Assembly (NCBI RefSeq): GCF_001428865.1
Contig: NZ_LMIV01000001.1
Span: 1,318,236 to 1,382,235 of the forward strand
Source: Sphingomonas sp. Root241
Lineage (GTDB): Bacteria > Pseudomonadota > Alphaproteobacteria > Sphingomonadales > Sphingomonadaceae
DNA: 64,000 bases
Reading direction: 5' to 3'
In this document: positions 9,865-21,416 of the stretch, piece by piece
How the letters are laid out: each line of letters begins with the position of its first letter
Numbering within the stretch: position 1 is the stretch's first letter
Made by a program: the position numbers and the translations under genes
Notes under the pieces: generated by a model
Told to the model about the DNA's origin: nothing
The model's database searches: none
The model's input: only the letters and a program-made list of their open reading frames with translations

Positions 9865-10177
9865 ATGGGATCGAGGTCCGCGCCCTTTGCTGCAGAATTC
9901 GAGCCTGCGGAGATACCAGGTGCGCGCAGGTGTCGCTCGACGCTCGGATCGGGCGTGGCGGGCTCGACCGGACATTGTGCGCGGTCGTCGATCTATCGGT
10001 CAGCGGCGCGCGGCTCCAGACCTATTCCGAGTTATGGCCGGGCGTGACGATCTGGCTCGCGCTTTCCAAAATCGGGCGCTGCGCCGCTCGCGTCATCTGG
10101 GTGCATCATTTCGAGCGGGGTTGGAGTTCGAGCGGCCGCTCGCACCCAAGGAGTTTGAAGCACTTACGGCTGAGTGA
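9865..10177 (+). pseudogene. PilZ-domain protein, frameshifted
   Basis: A PilZ (cyclic-di-GMP-binding) protein can be read only by changing frame three times. Frame 1 from 9865 gives MGSRSAPFAAEFEP. Frame 2 gives RRYQVRA, which carries the RxxxR c-di-GMP motif. Frame 3 from about 9927 to 10118 gives VVDLSVSGARLQ, which carries the DxSxxG motif, up to VIWVHHFERG. Frame 2 from 10121 gives LEFERPLAPKEFEALTAE and a stop. Both ligand motifs are intact but in different frames, so no full protein can be made. Three separate shifts argue for a decayed gene more than one sequencing error. Confidence 0.7.
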
Positions 10178-10270
10178 GGGCTGGACGAGCCCGAATGAGC
10201 CCGAACCGGGTTGCGGCTCCCGGCAAACAACGTCATGCTTCGGCAACTTCACTGCTTTGGGGAAACGGTG

Positions 10271-10756
10271 ATGCTGAAGGCTGTGGTCGCCTGCGTCATC
10301 CTGTGTGGAATGTCGTTCCCGGCAGTTGCCGGCGAGCGAAGCGGCGTCGCCAAGGCGCGCGCGAATATGCTCAAGGCCTCCGCCGCACCGGGTCGCGATC
10401 CGCCCGCACGCGTTCGAACCGCCCCTAGGCCGTTCATGCTTCCCGCCGGCGCCACGCCCCTTCGGGTGCTCCCCCAGACAACGTTCCTTACTGGGCAATC
10501 GGCGAAGCGCACCGCCGATGATGCGTCGGAACCGGTGGAATGGGGGCCGGGATCGACGCTGCCAGAAGTCACAGCCCGCGCCGGGGGCAGCTATGCCGTC
10601 TACGACGTGATGCGCGCGCAGCCGAGGCCGCGCCATCGTGAATCCGCCTTGAGTACGGCTCTCGTGCTCCGACTCGATGGCGAAGACGACAGCCCCGCCT
10701 TCAGCGTCGGTGGCGGCGGCGTGGCGGCAGCGGTATGGCGCGCGGTTCCGAGATAA
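10271..10756 (+). CDS. small secreted protein of unknown function
   Basis: I do not recognise a family. The 161-residue product starts with a Sec signal peptide (MLKAVVACVILCGMSFPAVAG). Then comes a Pro/Arg-rich middle and a tail ending VGGGGVAAAVWRAVPR. No catalytic motif is visible. The ATG is preceded by GGGGAA at a suitable distance; an upstream in-frame start would bury the signal peptide. It stands alone between the PilZ pseudogene and the convergent rpoD gene. It is likely periplasmic or envelope-associated. Confidence 0.6.
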   Translation: MLKAVVACVILCGMSFPAVAGERSGVAKARANMLKASAAPGRDPPARVRTAPRPFMLPAGATPLRVLPQTTFLTGQSAKRTADDASEPVEWGPGSTLPEVTARAGGSYAVYDVMRAQPRPRHRESALSTALVLRLDGEDDSPAFSVGGGGVAAAVWRAVPR

Positions 10757-10880
10757 TCGCGCCAACCGACCGATTTCAGGCTTAATTTCGTTTCCCTGGA
10801 ACTTCCGCACAAGCGGACGGAACACTCGTTCAACACTTGTTCCGCGCCGATCCGCTATTTGAATTGCATAGTTCGCTGTT

Positions 10881-10930
10881 GCTGCCGGTCGCACCAAGGT
10901 GCGGCAGCGCGCACGCGAGCGACCGGTTTT
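10881..10930 (+). terminator. alternative hairpins ending in TTTT
   Basis: CCGGTCGC at 10885-10892 pairs with GCGACCGG at 10919-10926 and is followed directly by TTTT, a plausible plus-strand terminator for the secreted-protein gene. An alternative fold pairs GCTGCC at 10881-10886 with GGCAGC at 10903-10908. The two share bases and cannot form together. Confidence 0.45.
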
Positions 10931-10986
10931 CGATCCGGGGGGAGGGCGTTTGCCGGCCGCCGACAACATGGCCGGCAGACGTTCAG

Positions 10987-11057
10987 GACGGGCGGTTAAG
11001 CCGCCCGTCGCGAAAACCAGAACGGCCCCGGAAGCGATTCCGGGGCCGTTCTATTTT
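10987..11057. terminator. bidirectional terminator between the secreted-protein gene and rpoD
   Basis: A 13-bp perfect stem (AACGGCCCCGGAA at 11021-11033 with TTCCGGGGCCGTT at 11038-11050) closes a GCGA tetraloop. CTATTTT follows on the plus strand; on the minus strand the rpoD transcript would read CTGGTTTT after the stem. A second 9-bp stem (GACGGGCGG with CCGCCCGTC, 10987-11009) lies beside it. The rest of the 324-bp gap (10757-11080) shows no gene. Confidence 0.8.
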
Positions 11058-11080
11058 CTCAGCGGGCGCCGCGCGCGACC

Positions 11081-13120
<2,040 letters not shown>

Positions 13121-13161
13121 CAATAACCCTCGAAATCAAGATGGCGGCATTATACGCCGCC

Positions 13162-15015
13162 CTAATCGTCGAATTCTTCTTCGTCCGCAAGCATCAGATT
13201 CGCAAGCCGCGCTTCGAGCTCCTGGCGCTTCCGCGAAAGCGCCACCTGACGGGTGAACGCTTCCTCCGAGCCGTCCCTGCTCAACGCCGCGGTTGCCTCG
13301 GCGAGTGCAGCGTCGACCGCTGGCCGCGCCACCATCACCGCTATGGCCTCGTTCAAGTCCTCACGCGCCCTCGCTTCGTCCGCCTGAGAGCGTGTGAAGG
13401 AGAAAGGAAGCGTGTCGGCTCTCAAGAGGTCGCTCGCCACAGAATCAAATCCGGATCGCGCCAATATGGTGAGAACTTTGCCGCTATCAAGCTGCCGGTC
13501 CTCCAGCGCGACGTCGATCACTGCCTCGAACAACTTGCCGAGCGCGCCCGAGGCACTGCGCAGCGACCCCAGCACCTCCATATGGCGCGCGATTTCGGCA
13601 GGGTGGCGGATCAGCCCGGCGAGCACGGCCTTGGCGAGTACCGGGTCGATCCCGTCTGCGCGTACCCCACGCATCGTGATGCCCGGCATGGCCTCGGGGG
13701 GCTTCCACGGGCCTTTCTGGCGCGCACGAGGGCTCTGCGGCCGGAATTCGCGCGGCTGACGCGCAAACAGCTCGTCGAAACGGCGCCGGAACTCGGCCTG
13801 ATACTCCGATTTGACGTTGGGATCGGCGATCGTCTGGGCGAGCTCGCTCAGGCGGCGCTTGAGTCCGGCGCGGCGCTCCGGAGTGTCGAGCGGTTCGGCG
13901 GCGACTTCGCTTTGCCAGATCCGGTCGACCAGCGGCTGCGGTGCCCTGAGCAATGCCTCGAACGCCGCTGCGCCCTTGGTGCGGACGAGATCGTCGGGAT
14001 CTAGCCCGTCGGGAAGGGTGACGAAGGCGAGACTTCGGCCCGGCTGGAGCATCGGCAGCGCACGGTGCGCAGCGCGAAGTGCCGCCTTCTGCCCCGCCGA
14101 ATCGCCGTCGAAGCAGAGCAAGGGCTCATCGGCCATCCGCCACAGTCGCTCGAGCTGGTGTTCGGTAAGCGCCGTGCCGAGCGGGGCCACCGCCTCGCCG
14201 AACCCGGCCTGGGCGAGCGCGATCACGTCCATATAGCCTTCGACTGCGATGATCCGGTCGGCCTTGCGCGCGGCGGCCTGGGCGCGATCGAGATTGTAGA
14301 GCGTGCGGCCCTTGTCGAAGAGCGGAGTCTCGGGGGAATTGAGGTATTTCGGCTCGCCATCGCCGATGATCCGGCCTCCGAACGCGATCGTACGGCCGCG
14401 GACATCGCGGATCGGGATCATCAGGCGGCCGCGGAACCGGTCGTACGGCTCCTTCTCCTCGACCTGGATCAGCATGCCGGCCTCTACCAGCATCGCGTCG
14501 CCATAGCTCTTGAGCGCTTCCTTCAATTTGCCGCGCGAATCGGGAGCGAAGCCGAGGCCGAAGGAACGGGCGGTCTCCTCGGTGATCCCGCGGCGCTTGA
14601 GCACGCCCCGCGCCTCGGCGCCTTCGATGCCGTTCAGCTTCTCGACGAACCACGCCGCGGCATCGGCCATTGCCTCGTGCAGGCCCTTGGCGCGTTCGGC
14701 CTTTTCGGCGGAGCGGCGGTCCTGCTCGGGCATCTCCATGCCCGCGGCCTGGGCCAGCTCCTTCACGGCATCGATGAAGGGCAGACCACGCTGGTCGGTC
14801 ATCCAGCGGATCGCATCGCCATGCGCCGAGCAGCCGAAGCAGTGATAAAAGCCCTTGTCGTCGTTGACGTAGAAGCTCGGCGTCTTTTCCTGATGGAAGG
14901 GGCAGCAGGCGCGGAACTCGCGGCCGGCCTTTTGGAGCTTCACCGTCTTGGCGATGAGGCCGGAGAGGAGGGTGCGGGCGCGGAGCTCGTCGAGGAACTG
15001 GGGGGTTAGGGACAT
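13162..15015 (-). CDS. dnaG: DNA primase
   Basis: DnaG makes RNA primers at the replication fork. The 617-residue protein has an N-terminal CHC2 zinc finger (CCPFHQEKTPSF then FHCFGCSAHGD-type ligands at roughly residues 40-65). A catalytic TOPRIM core follows, with EGYMDVIALAQAGF and DGDSAGQKA, then a C-terminal helicase-binding domain. The start MSLTPQFLDELR has AGAAGGG seven bases upstream. A longer frame runs into an inverted-repeat arm and is rejected. Its start overlaps the end of the DUF559 gene by ten bases, and rpoD follows 41 bp downstream. Confidence 0.96.
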   Translation of the reverse strand: MSLTPQFLDELRARTLLSGLIAKTVKLQKAGREFRACCPFHQEKTPSFYVNDDKGFYHCFGCSAHGDAIRWMTDQRGLPFIDAVKELAQAAGMEMPEQDRRSAEKAERAKGLHEAMADAAAWFVEKLNGIEGAEARGVLKRRGITEETARSFGLGFAPDSRGKLKEALKSYGDAMLVEAGMLIQVEEKEPYDRFRGRLMIPIRDVRGRTIAFGGRIIGDGEPKYLNSPETPLFDKGRTLYNLDRAQAAARKADRIIAVEGYMDVIALAQAGFGEAVAPLGTALTEHQLERLWRMADEPLLCFDGDSAGQKAALRAAHRALPMLQPGRSLAFVTLPDGLDPDDLVRTKGAAAFEALLRAPQPLVDRIWQSEVAAEPLDTPERRAGLKRRLSELAQTIADPNVKSEYQAEFRRRFDELFARQPREFRPQSPRARQKGPWKPPEAMPGITMRGVRADGIDPVLAKAVLAGLIRHPAEIARHMEVLGSLRSASGALGKLFEAVIDVALEDRQLDSGKVLTILARSGFDSVASDLLRADTLPFSFTRSQADEARAREDLNEAIAVMVARPAVDAALAEATAALSRDGSEEAFTRQVALSRKRQELEARLANLMLADEEEFDD

Positions 15016-15470
15016 TTCGGTGCCCTTCTGCTCCCCCTCCCGCGTGCGGGAGGGGGCTGGGGGGTGGGCCCCCGCTCTCCGCAAGCGGTGGCGGTCGTCA
15101 GGATCGTCTCCAGGACACCGGCCATGTTCGTAGTCAGATCATTGTTCCAAAACCGGATCACGCGATAGCCTTCGGCCTCGATCCGGCGCGTTCGTTCAGC
15201 ATCCCGTTCGGCTTGTTCTGCGTGCTGGCTGCCATCCAGCTCGATGATCAATCGCGCGCTACGGCACCCGAAATCGCCAAAGTGTCCGGCCACCGGCAAT
15301 TGACGCGTGAACTTGAATCCGCCGAGCTGTGATTTGCGAAGATGCGACCAAAGAAGCTTTTCGGCGGGAGTCGGGTCGTTTCGCAATTCGCGTGCCCGCT
15401 CGGTTGGGCGTTCCAGACGGAATTTTGGCGATTCTGCCCGCGGGGTCGCCCGCGGAGGGCGGGGGCCCAC
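15006..15470 (-). CDS. DUF559 (Vsr-like PD-(D/E)XK) endonuclease-domain protein
   Basis: The core (about residues 7-129) is a DUF559 domain, related to very-short-patch-repair and other PD-(D/E)XK nucleases. RARELRNDPTPAEKLLW leads into the fold, GHFGDFGC and LIIELDGSQH supply the D...ExD catalytic pattern, and GYRVIRFWNNDL closes it. The conserved core exactly fills the space between two inverted 52-bp repeats. The probable GTG start lies inside the right arm, and the C-terminal tail is translated from the left arm and the dnaG leader. An ATG at 15530 is possible but would add only repeat-encoded residues. Its role is unknown. Confidence 0.75.
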   Translation of the reverse strand: MGPRPPRATPRAESPKFRLERPTERARELRNDPTPAEKLLWSHLRKSQLGGFKFTRQLPVAGHFGDFGCRSARLIIELDGSQHAEQAERDAERTRRIEAEGYRVIRFWNNDLTTNMAGVLETILTTATACGERGPTPQPPPARGRGSRRAPKCP

Positions 15471-15503
15471 CCCTCGGTCCCCTCCCGCTCGCGGGAGGGG
15501 AAG
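15031..15503. mobile_element. DUF559 cassette bounded by 52-bp inverted repeats
   Basis: Left arm 15031-15082 and right arm 15452-15503 are inverted copies matching at 46 of 52 positions by eye. Each arm holds its own palindrome (CTCCCGC with GCGGGAG). The 369 bp between them encode one DUF559 domain and nothing else. No target-site duplication is visible outside the arms. The arms share the CCCCTCCC...GGGAGGGG...GGGTGGG layout of the short repeats at 45654 and 48925. Confidence 0.65.
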
Positions 15504-15531
15504 CGCAGAGTCGTTGGGCCCGTCCTCCATC

Positions 15532-15984
15532 TCAGCTCAAAGCCGCCTTCACCGCCGCACTCGCCTTGCTCATGTCCAGCGTCGTCGCGTGCCGCGCCTT
15601 CAGTTCCGCCATCACGCGGCCCATGTCCTTCATGCCCGACGCGCCCAGCTCCGCCTTGATCGCCTCGACAGCGGCGGCGGTCTCCTCCGCGCTCAACTGC
15701 TTCGGCAGGAACCGCTCGATCACTGCGACTTCGGCCGCCTCGGCGTCGGCGAGCTCCTGGCGGCCGCCCTTGGTGTACATGTCGATCGATTCGCGGCGCT
15801 GCTTGACCATCTTCTGGAGCACTTCGACTACCAAAGCGTCGTCGTCCTCCGGGGCCTTGCCGGTGCGCGCCTCGATGTCGCGATTCTTGATCGCGGACTG
15901 GATCAAGGTGATGGCCCCGCGGCTCGCCTTGTCGCCGGCTTTCATGGCGGCGATCTGCGCGGCCTTGATATCGTCGCGAATCAT
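15532..15984 (-). CDS. yqeY: GatB/YqeY domain protein
   Basis: YqeY proteins resemble the tail domain of the GatB amidotransferase subunit, which contacts tRNA. Their exact role is not settled. The 150-residue product starts MIRDDIKAAQIAAMKAGDK and shows the family segments ITLIQSAIKNRDIEAR, RRESIDMYTKGGR and ERFLPKQLS. A longer reading adds an unrelated N-terminus and is rejected. In many bacteria yqeY sits beside dnaG and rpoD, as it does here, although the DUF559 cassette now separates them. Confidence 0.92.
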   Translation of the reverse strand: MIRDDIKAAQIAAMKAGDKASRGAITLIQSAIKNRDIEARTGKAPEDDDALVVEVLQKMVKQRRESIDMYTKGGRQELADAEAAEVAVIERFLPKQLSAEETAAAVEAIKAELGASGMKDMGRVMAELKARHATTLDMSKASAAVKAALS

Positions 15985-16124
15985 GGTCTCTCTCGATAAT
16001 CGGAAAGCGATCAGCCCTAGCCGATGCCGCGGCATCCGTGAACCGGTTGACGCGGGGCGGGGAGGGGTCTAGCCGCCACCACTTAGCGACATCGCAGCAA
16101 CCTCTATTGGAGCGCCACCCTTAA

Positions 16125-17300
16125 ATGGCCGAAGCCAAACCCATGTCCGTGCCCGCTGGAGCCACCGGCGTATTGGTGCTCGCCAACGGAGACGTGGTGT
16201 GGGGAAGGGGATTCGGCGCCGAGGGGCAGGCGGTAGGCGAAGTGTGCTTCCACACCGCGATGACCGGCTATCAGGAGATCATGACCGATCCGAGCTTCGC
16301 CGGTCAGATCATCAATTTCACCTTTCCGCATATCGGCAATGTCGGCGCCAATGCCGACGACGTCGAGGCGGACAATCCGCATGCACTTGGGATGATCGTC
16401 CGCGAAGATGTGACCGAGCCGAGCAACTTCCGCTCGACCGAGCATCTCGACGCGTGGATGAAGAAGCATGCCCGGATCGGGTTGGCCGGGATCGACACGC
16501 GGGCACTGACCCGGCGGATCCGCACCGGCGGCGCGCCCAACGGCGTGATCGCGCATTCGGCCAGCGGCGAGTTCGACATTCCGCTGCTGCTCCAGATGGC
16601 GCGCGAATGGCCGGGGCTGGAGGGCATGGACCTCGCCATCACGGTCACCGCCGAAACCCATTTCGGCTGGGAAGGCGGCGTGTGGCGATTGGGAGCCGGA
16701 TACGAAAAGTCACGCCAGGGTCACACTGGTGCACCAAAGCGCCCGCACGTCGTTGCGATCGATTATGGCAGCAAGCATAACATCTTCCGGAACATTGTTC
16801 AGGCCGGAGCTGAAGTAACCGTTCTGCCGGCGACCGCGACGTTCGAACAGGCGATGTCGTTCGCGCCCGACGGCTTCTTCCTTTCCAACGGCCCGGGCGA
16901 CCCCGCCGCGACCGCGGAATATGCCGTGCCCGTGATCCGCGCGATGCTCGACAGCGGCAAGCCGGTGTTCGGCATCTGTCTCGGCCACCAGTTGATGGCG
17001 CTGGCGGTGGGCGCCGAAACCTCGAAGATGTTCCAGGGTCATCGCGGCGCCAACCACCCGGTCAAAAGGCTGAGCGACGGCGCGGTCGAGATCACCAGCA
17101 TGAACCACGGCTTCGCGGTGCTGGGCAAGACGCTGCCGGAGAATGCCCGCGAGACGCATGTGTCGCTGTTCGACGGGTCGAATGCGGGTTTCGAGCTGAC
17201 CGACCGGCCGGCGTTCGCGGTGCAATATCACCCCGAGGCCAGTCCGGGGCCGCAGGATAGTCTGTATCTGTTCGAGCGGTTTGTGGAGATGATGAAGTGA
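16125..17300 (+). CDS. carA: carbamoyl-phosphate synthase small (glutaminase) subunit
   Basis: CarA hydrolyses glutamine and passes ammonia to CarB to make carbamoyl phosphate for arginine and pyrimidines. The 391-residue protein has the N-terminal CPSase domain (CFHTAMTGYQEIMTDPS). A class I glutamine amidotransferase domain follows, with the nucleophile in FGICLGHQLMALA and the His-Glu pair in VQYHPEASPGP. It is full length. The next gene overlaps its stop by four bases; that gene, not carB, is the direct neighbour. Confidence 0.97.
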   Translation: MAEAKPMSVPAGATGVLVLANGDVVWGRGFGAEGQAVGEVCFHTAMTGYQEIMTDPSFAGQIINFTFPHIGNVGANADDVEADNPHALGMIVREDVTEPSNFRSTEHLDAWMKKHARIGLAGIDTRALTRRIRTGGAPNGVIAHSASGEFDIPLLLQMAREWPGLEGMDLAITVTAETHFGWEGGVWRLGAGYEKSRQGHTGAPKRPHVVAIDYGSKHNIFRNIVQAGAEVTVLPATATFEQAMSFAPDGFFLSNGPGDPAATAEYAVPVIRAMLDSGKPVFGICLGHQLMALAVGAETSKMFQGHRGANHPVKRLSDGAVEITSMNHGFAVLGKTLPENARETHVSLFDGSNAGFELTDRPAFAVQYHPEASPGPQDSLYLFERFVEMMK

Positions 17301-18004
17301 GCAATCCGGCTGACTACGTATTTGTCGGCGTCCTGAACGCCATTCATGCGATTTCGCCGAATAAGGCCATCAATCACTCCCTCACTATTGAATCTATACA
17401 GCAGGCCTTTGCGAAAGAGTACGCTATTGATCTGCAGGATTCTGTGGCTTCCTACATTATTAAAAGAATGGAATCTGCGGGGATTTTGGTGGTCATTGTC
17501 GATCCTTACGCTGATACGGTTCTTGAGATAGCCGATAGTGACATCTCGGCATTTGCGGCGGACAACGAAAATGCAGTCATTGCGCGAGGTTGGTCCAGCG
17601 AAGATTGGATCAAATCCGCTTTGAAAAATCAAAATCTATGGGATGACATGGAGCGTCTTGTATCCGGCGCGGAATCTATTGAGGCAATTCCCTCTGCGGA
17701 TGGTTTCGTTACGGTCAATCATAACTCCGCCGCATACATCGAGGCCGAAGCGTCTATTGTCGAAGCAGATGACGCTTTGCGTGGGGATAACGAATTCGAA
17801 GATGACGAGCAGCGCAGTTGGATTCGCATCCATATCGAGACTGGTATCGGCCTGCTAAAAAGAGGGGGGCCGGTTCTTCGTGCGGCTCTGATTGCTCTCA
17901 TTGTTGAACCCCTCAAAGCCGCACTCAAAGCGACGACAAGTGAAAAGGTGAAGACACTGGTGGGTGTTGCTTTGGCCGCGTTTCTGAAGTGGTTGGGATT
18001 GTAA
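17297..18004 (+). CDS. unknown protein inserted between carA and carB
   Basis: I recognise no family. The 235-residue product has a mixed alpha/beta N-terminal part that could be a winged-helix-like fold ([22 protein letters not shown], about residues 33-54). An acidic middle follows, and a hydrophobic C-terminus from about residue 188 ([20 protein letters not shown], then [18 protein letters not shown]) that may touch a membrane. The GTG start overlaps the carA stop (GTGA), and its TAA overlaps the carB ATG. Base composition is clearly lower in GC than carA and carB, with many A/T-ending codons, so recent acquisition is likely. Confidence 0.7.
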   Translation: MSNPADYVFVGVLNAIHAISPNKAINHSLTIESIQQAFAKEYAIDLQDSVASYIIKRMESAGILVVIVDPYADTVLEIADSDISAFAADNENAVIARGWSSEDWIKSALKNQNLWDDMERLVSGAESIEAIPSADGFVTVNHNSAAYIEAEASIVEADDALRGDNEFEDDEQRSWIRIHIETGIGLLKRGGPVLRAALIALIVEPLKAALKATTSEKVKTLVGVALAAFLKWLGL

Positions 18005-21000
18005 TGCCCAAACGCACCGACATCTCCTCCATCCTCGTCATCGGCGCGGGGCCGATCGTCATCGGTCAGGCGTGCGAGTTCGATTATTCGGGCACGCAGG
18101 CGATCAAGGCGCTCAAGGAAGAGGGCTATCGCATCGTCCTGGTCAATTCGAACCCGGCGACGATCATGACCGATCCCGAACTGGCCGACGCAACCTATGT
18201 CGAGCCGATCACGCCGGCGATCGTCGCCAAGATCATCGAGAAAGAGCGCCCCGATGCGGTGCTCCCGACGATGGGCGGGCAGACCGCGCTCAACACCGCG
18301 CTGGCGCTGGCCAATGACGGCACGCTGGAGAAGTTCGGCTGCATCATGATCGGTGCGGACGCCGAGGCGATCGACAAGGCCGAGGACCGGCTGAAGTTCA
18401 AGGACGCGATGACCAGGATCGGGCTGGAATCGGCCCGCTCGGCGATCGCGCACAGCGAGGCCGAGGCGCTGGCCGCGCTCGAGCATGTCGGGCTGCCGGC
18501 GATCATCCGCCCCAGCTTCACCATGGGCGGATCGGGCGGCGGCATCGCCTATAATCGCGAGGAATTCATCGCGATCGTGCGCTCCGGGCTCGATCTCTCG
18601 CCGACCACCGAGGTGCTGATCGAGGAATCGCTGCTCGGCTGGAAGGAATATGAGATGGAAGTGGTCCGCGACCGTGCGGACAATTGCATCATCATCTGCA
18701 GCATCGAGAATGTCGATGCGATGGGCACCCACACCGGCGATTCGATCACCGTCGCGCCGGCGCTGACGCTGACCGACAAGGAATACCAGATCATGCGCAA
18801 TGCATCGATCGCGGTACTCCGGGAAATCGGCGTCGAAACCGGCGGTTCTAACGTACAGTTCGCCGTGAATCCGAAGGACGGCCGCCTGATCGTCATCGAG
18901 ATGAATCCGCGCGTGTCGCGTTCATCGGCATTGGCTTCCAAGGCGACGGGCTTCCCGATCGCCAAGGTCGCGGCCAAATTGGCGGTGGGTTACACGCTGG
19001 ACGAGATTACGAACGACATCACCGGGGCGACCCCTGCGTCGTTCGAGCCGACGATCGACTATGTCGTCACCAAGATCCCCCGTTTCGCCTTCGAGAAGTT
19101 CAAGGGCGCCGAGGCGACCTTGGGCACCGCGATGAAGTCGGTCGGCGAGGTCATGGCGATCGGCCGCAACATTCATGAATCGATGCAGAAGGCGCTGCGC
19201 GGGCTCGAAACGGGGCTGAGCGGCTTCAATCAGGTCGACCGCCTCGCCGGCGCGCCGCGCGACGAGATCGAGGCGGCGCTGGCCGTCCGCTCGCCCGACC
19301 GGCTGCTGATCGCGGCGCAGGCGCTGCGCGAAGGCTTCACGGTCGCCGAGGTGCAGGCGCTCACCGCCTATGACCCGTGGTTCCTTCAGCGGATCGCCGA
19401 GATCGTCGAAGCCGAAGAGGCCGTGTGCCGCGGCGGACTGCCGCAGGATGCCGCGGGCATGCGCAAATTGAAGGCGATGGGATTCAGCGACAAAAGGCTC
19501 GCTTATCTGGCGCTCAAGTCCGTCAACATGCGTCGCGGCTCGGAGACGATGGCGCGCAGCCACGGGCTGATCGGCGAAGTCGCCAAGGCGATGAGCGGCG
19601 GCGTGACCGAGGCGGATGTGCGGAAGCTGCGCCACAAGCTCGGCGTGCGCCCGGTGTTCAAGCGGATCGACACCTGTGCCGCCGAGTTCGAGGCGAAGAC
19701 GCCGTACATGTACTCGACCTATGAGGCGCCGAGCTTCGGCGAGCCCGAGTGCGAGTCCAATCCCACCGATCGCAAGAAGGTGGTGATCCTCGGCGGCGGG
19801 CCGAACCGGATCGGGCAGGGGATCGAGTTCGATTATTGCTGCTGCCACGCCTGCTTCGCGCTGGCCGACGCGGGCTATGAGACGATCATGGTCAATTGCA
19901 ATCCGGAGACGGTGAGCACCGACTATGACACGTCCGATCGCCTCTATTTCGAGCCGCTGACTGCCGAGGACGTGCTCGAGATCCTCGAAGTCGAGAAGTC
20001 GAACGGCAATCTGGTAGGCGTGATCGTCCAGTTCGGCGGACAAACGCCGCTCAACCTCGCCCAGGCGCTGGAAGATGCCGGGATTCCGATCCTGGGTACT
20101 TCGCCTGACGCGATCGATCTTGCCGAGGATCGCGAGCGTTTCGCGGACCTGGTCGCCAAATTGGGGCTCAAGCAGCCCGCCAACGGTCTGGCGCGCAGCC
20201 GCGACGAGGCAGTGGCGGCGGCCGAGCGGATCGGCTTCCCCGTGCTGATGCGGCCGAGCTACGTGCTGGGCGGCCGGGCGATGGAGATCGTCGACACGCT
20301 CCAGCAGCTCGACGACTATATCCAGACCGCCGTGCAGGTCTCCGGGGACTCGCCCGTCCTCATCGACCAGTATCTGCGCGACGCAATCGAAGTCGATGTC
20401 GATGCGATCGCCGACGGCGACGACGTCGTGGTCGCGGGGGTGCTCCAGCATATCGAAGAAGCCGGCGTGCATTCGGGCGACAGCGCCTGCTCGATCCCGC
20501 CCTACAGCCTCTCCGCCGAGATCGTCGCCGAGATCGAAAGGCAGACCGAGGCGCTCGCCCGTGCGCTCAAGGTCAAGGGGCTGATGAACATTCAGTTCGC
20601 GGTCAAGGACGGCGAGGTGTACCTCATCGAGGTCAATCCGCGCGCCAGCCGCACGGTGCCCTTCGTCGCCAAGGCGATCGGCATCCCCATCGCCAAGATC
20701 GCGGCACGCGTGATGGCGGGCGAGAAGCTCAAGGACCTGCCGAAGATCGATCGCGACATCGATTATATCGCGGTGAAGGAAGCGGTCTTCCCCTGGGCGC
20801 GCTTCCCCGGAGTCGATCCGGTGCTCTCACCCGAGATGAAGTCCACCGGCGAAGTGATGGGCATCGATCGCGATTTCGCCACCGCCTTCGCCAAGTCGCA
20901 GCTCGGGGCGGGGACGGTGTTGCCGTCGTCCGGCACCCTGTTCGTCAGCGTCAAGGACAGCGACAAGCCGGTAGTGCTGCCCGGCGTGCAGATCCTCGCG

Positions 21001-21336
21001 GACCTGGGCTTCCGGATCATCGCCACCGGGGGAACCGCCGATTATCTCGAAGCCGAGGGCATCGCTGTCGAGCGCGTGAACAAGGTTGCGCAAGGCCGGC
21101 CGCATATCGTCGATCGGATTCAGGACGGCGATGTCGCGCTGATCTTCAACTCCACCGAGGGCTGGCAGTCGCTCAAGGACTCGGCGAGCATTCGCGCGAC
21201 GGCGATGGCGCAGAAGATTCCCTACTTCACCACCGCACCGGCCAGCGTCGCGACAGCAAGGGCGATTGCGGCGCTTTCTGGGCAGGCGCTTGATGTTTGC
21301 CCGCTCCAGTCTTATTATTCGCACTCGCACAATTGA
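18004..21336 (+). CDS. carB: carbamoyl-phosphate synthase large subunit
   Basis: CarB makes carbamoyl phosphate from bicarbonate, ammonia and two ATP. At 1110 residues it holds two homologous ATP-grasp halves. The first begins [23 protein letters not shown]; the second, near residue 595, has [23 protein letters not shown]-grasp segments [16 protein letters not shown] and [14 protein letters not shown], and a C-terminal MGS-like allosteric domain ([15 protein letters not shown]), complete it. I chose the ATG that overlaps the upstream stop; an earlier in-frame GTG lies inside the inserted gene. Confidence 0.97.
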   Translation: MPKRTDISSILVIGAGPIVIGQACEFDYSGTQAIKALKEEGYRIVLVNSNPATIMTDPELADATYVEPITPAIVAKIIEKERPDAVLPTMGGQTALNTALALANDGTLEKFGCIMIGADAEAIDKAEDRLKFKDAMTRIGLESARSAIAHSEAEALAALEHVGLPAIIRPSFTMGGSGGGIAYNREEFIAIVRSGLDLSPTTEVLIEESLLGWKEYEMEVVRDRADNCIIICSIENVDAMGTHTGDSITVAPALTLTDKEYQIMRNASIAVLREIGVETGGSNVQFAVNPKDGRLIVIEMNPRVSRSSALASKATGFPIAKVAAKLAVGYTLDEITNDITGATPASFEPTIDYVVTKIPRFAFEKFKGAEATLGTAMKSVGEVMAIGRNIHESMQKALRGLETGLSGFNQVDRLAGAPRDEIEAALAVRSPDRLLIAAQALREGFTVAEVQALTAYDPWFLQRIAEIVEAEEAVCRGGLPQDAAGMRKLKAMGFSDKRLAYLALKSVNMRRGSETMARSHGLIGEVAKAMSGGVTEADVRKLRHKLGVRPVFKRIDTCAAEFEAKTPYMYSTYEAPSFGEPECESNPTDRKKVVILGGGPNRIGQGIEFDYCCCHACFALADAGYETIMVNCNPETVSTDYDTSDRLYFEPLTAEDVLEILEVEKSNGNLVGVIVQFGGQTPLNLAQALEDAGIPILGTSPDAIDLAEDRERFADLVAKLGLKQPANGLARSRDEAVAAAERIGFPVLMRPSYVLGGRAMEIVDTLQQLDDYIQTAVQVSGDSPVLIDQYLRDAIEVDVDAIADGDDVVVAGVLQHIEEAGVHSGDSACSIPPYSLSAEIVAEIERQTEALARALKVKGLMNIQFAVKDGEVYLIEVNPRASRTVPFVAKAIGIPIAKIAARVMAGEKLKDLPKIDRDIDYIAVKEAVFPWARFPGVDPVLSPEMKSTGEVMGIDRDFATAFAKSQLGAGTVLPSSGTLFVSVKDSDKPVVLPGVQILADLGFRIIATGGTADYLEAEGIAVERVNKVAQGRPHIVDRIQDGDVALIFNSTEGWQSLKDSASIRATAMAQKIPYFTTAPASVATARAIAALSGQALDVCPLQSYYSHSHN

Positions 21337-21416
21337 TCTCCCCCAATCGATGTTAATGTGCGGGCGTATCCCATGTGGGACGCTTGGGGATCGAGGCGTT
21401 TGAAGGGCGGAATGGA

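Noticed and set aside
16047..16075. TTGACG with a TAG-containing -10 before carA
   Set aside because: The -10 match is poor and no second feature supports it.
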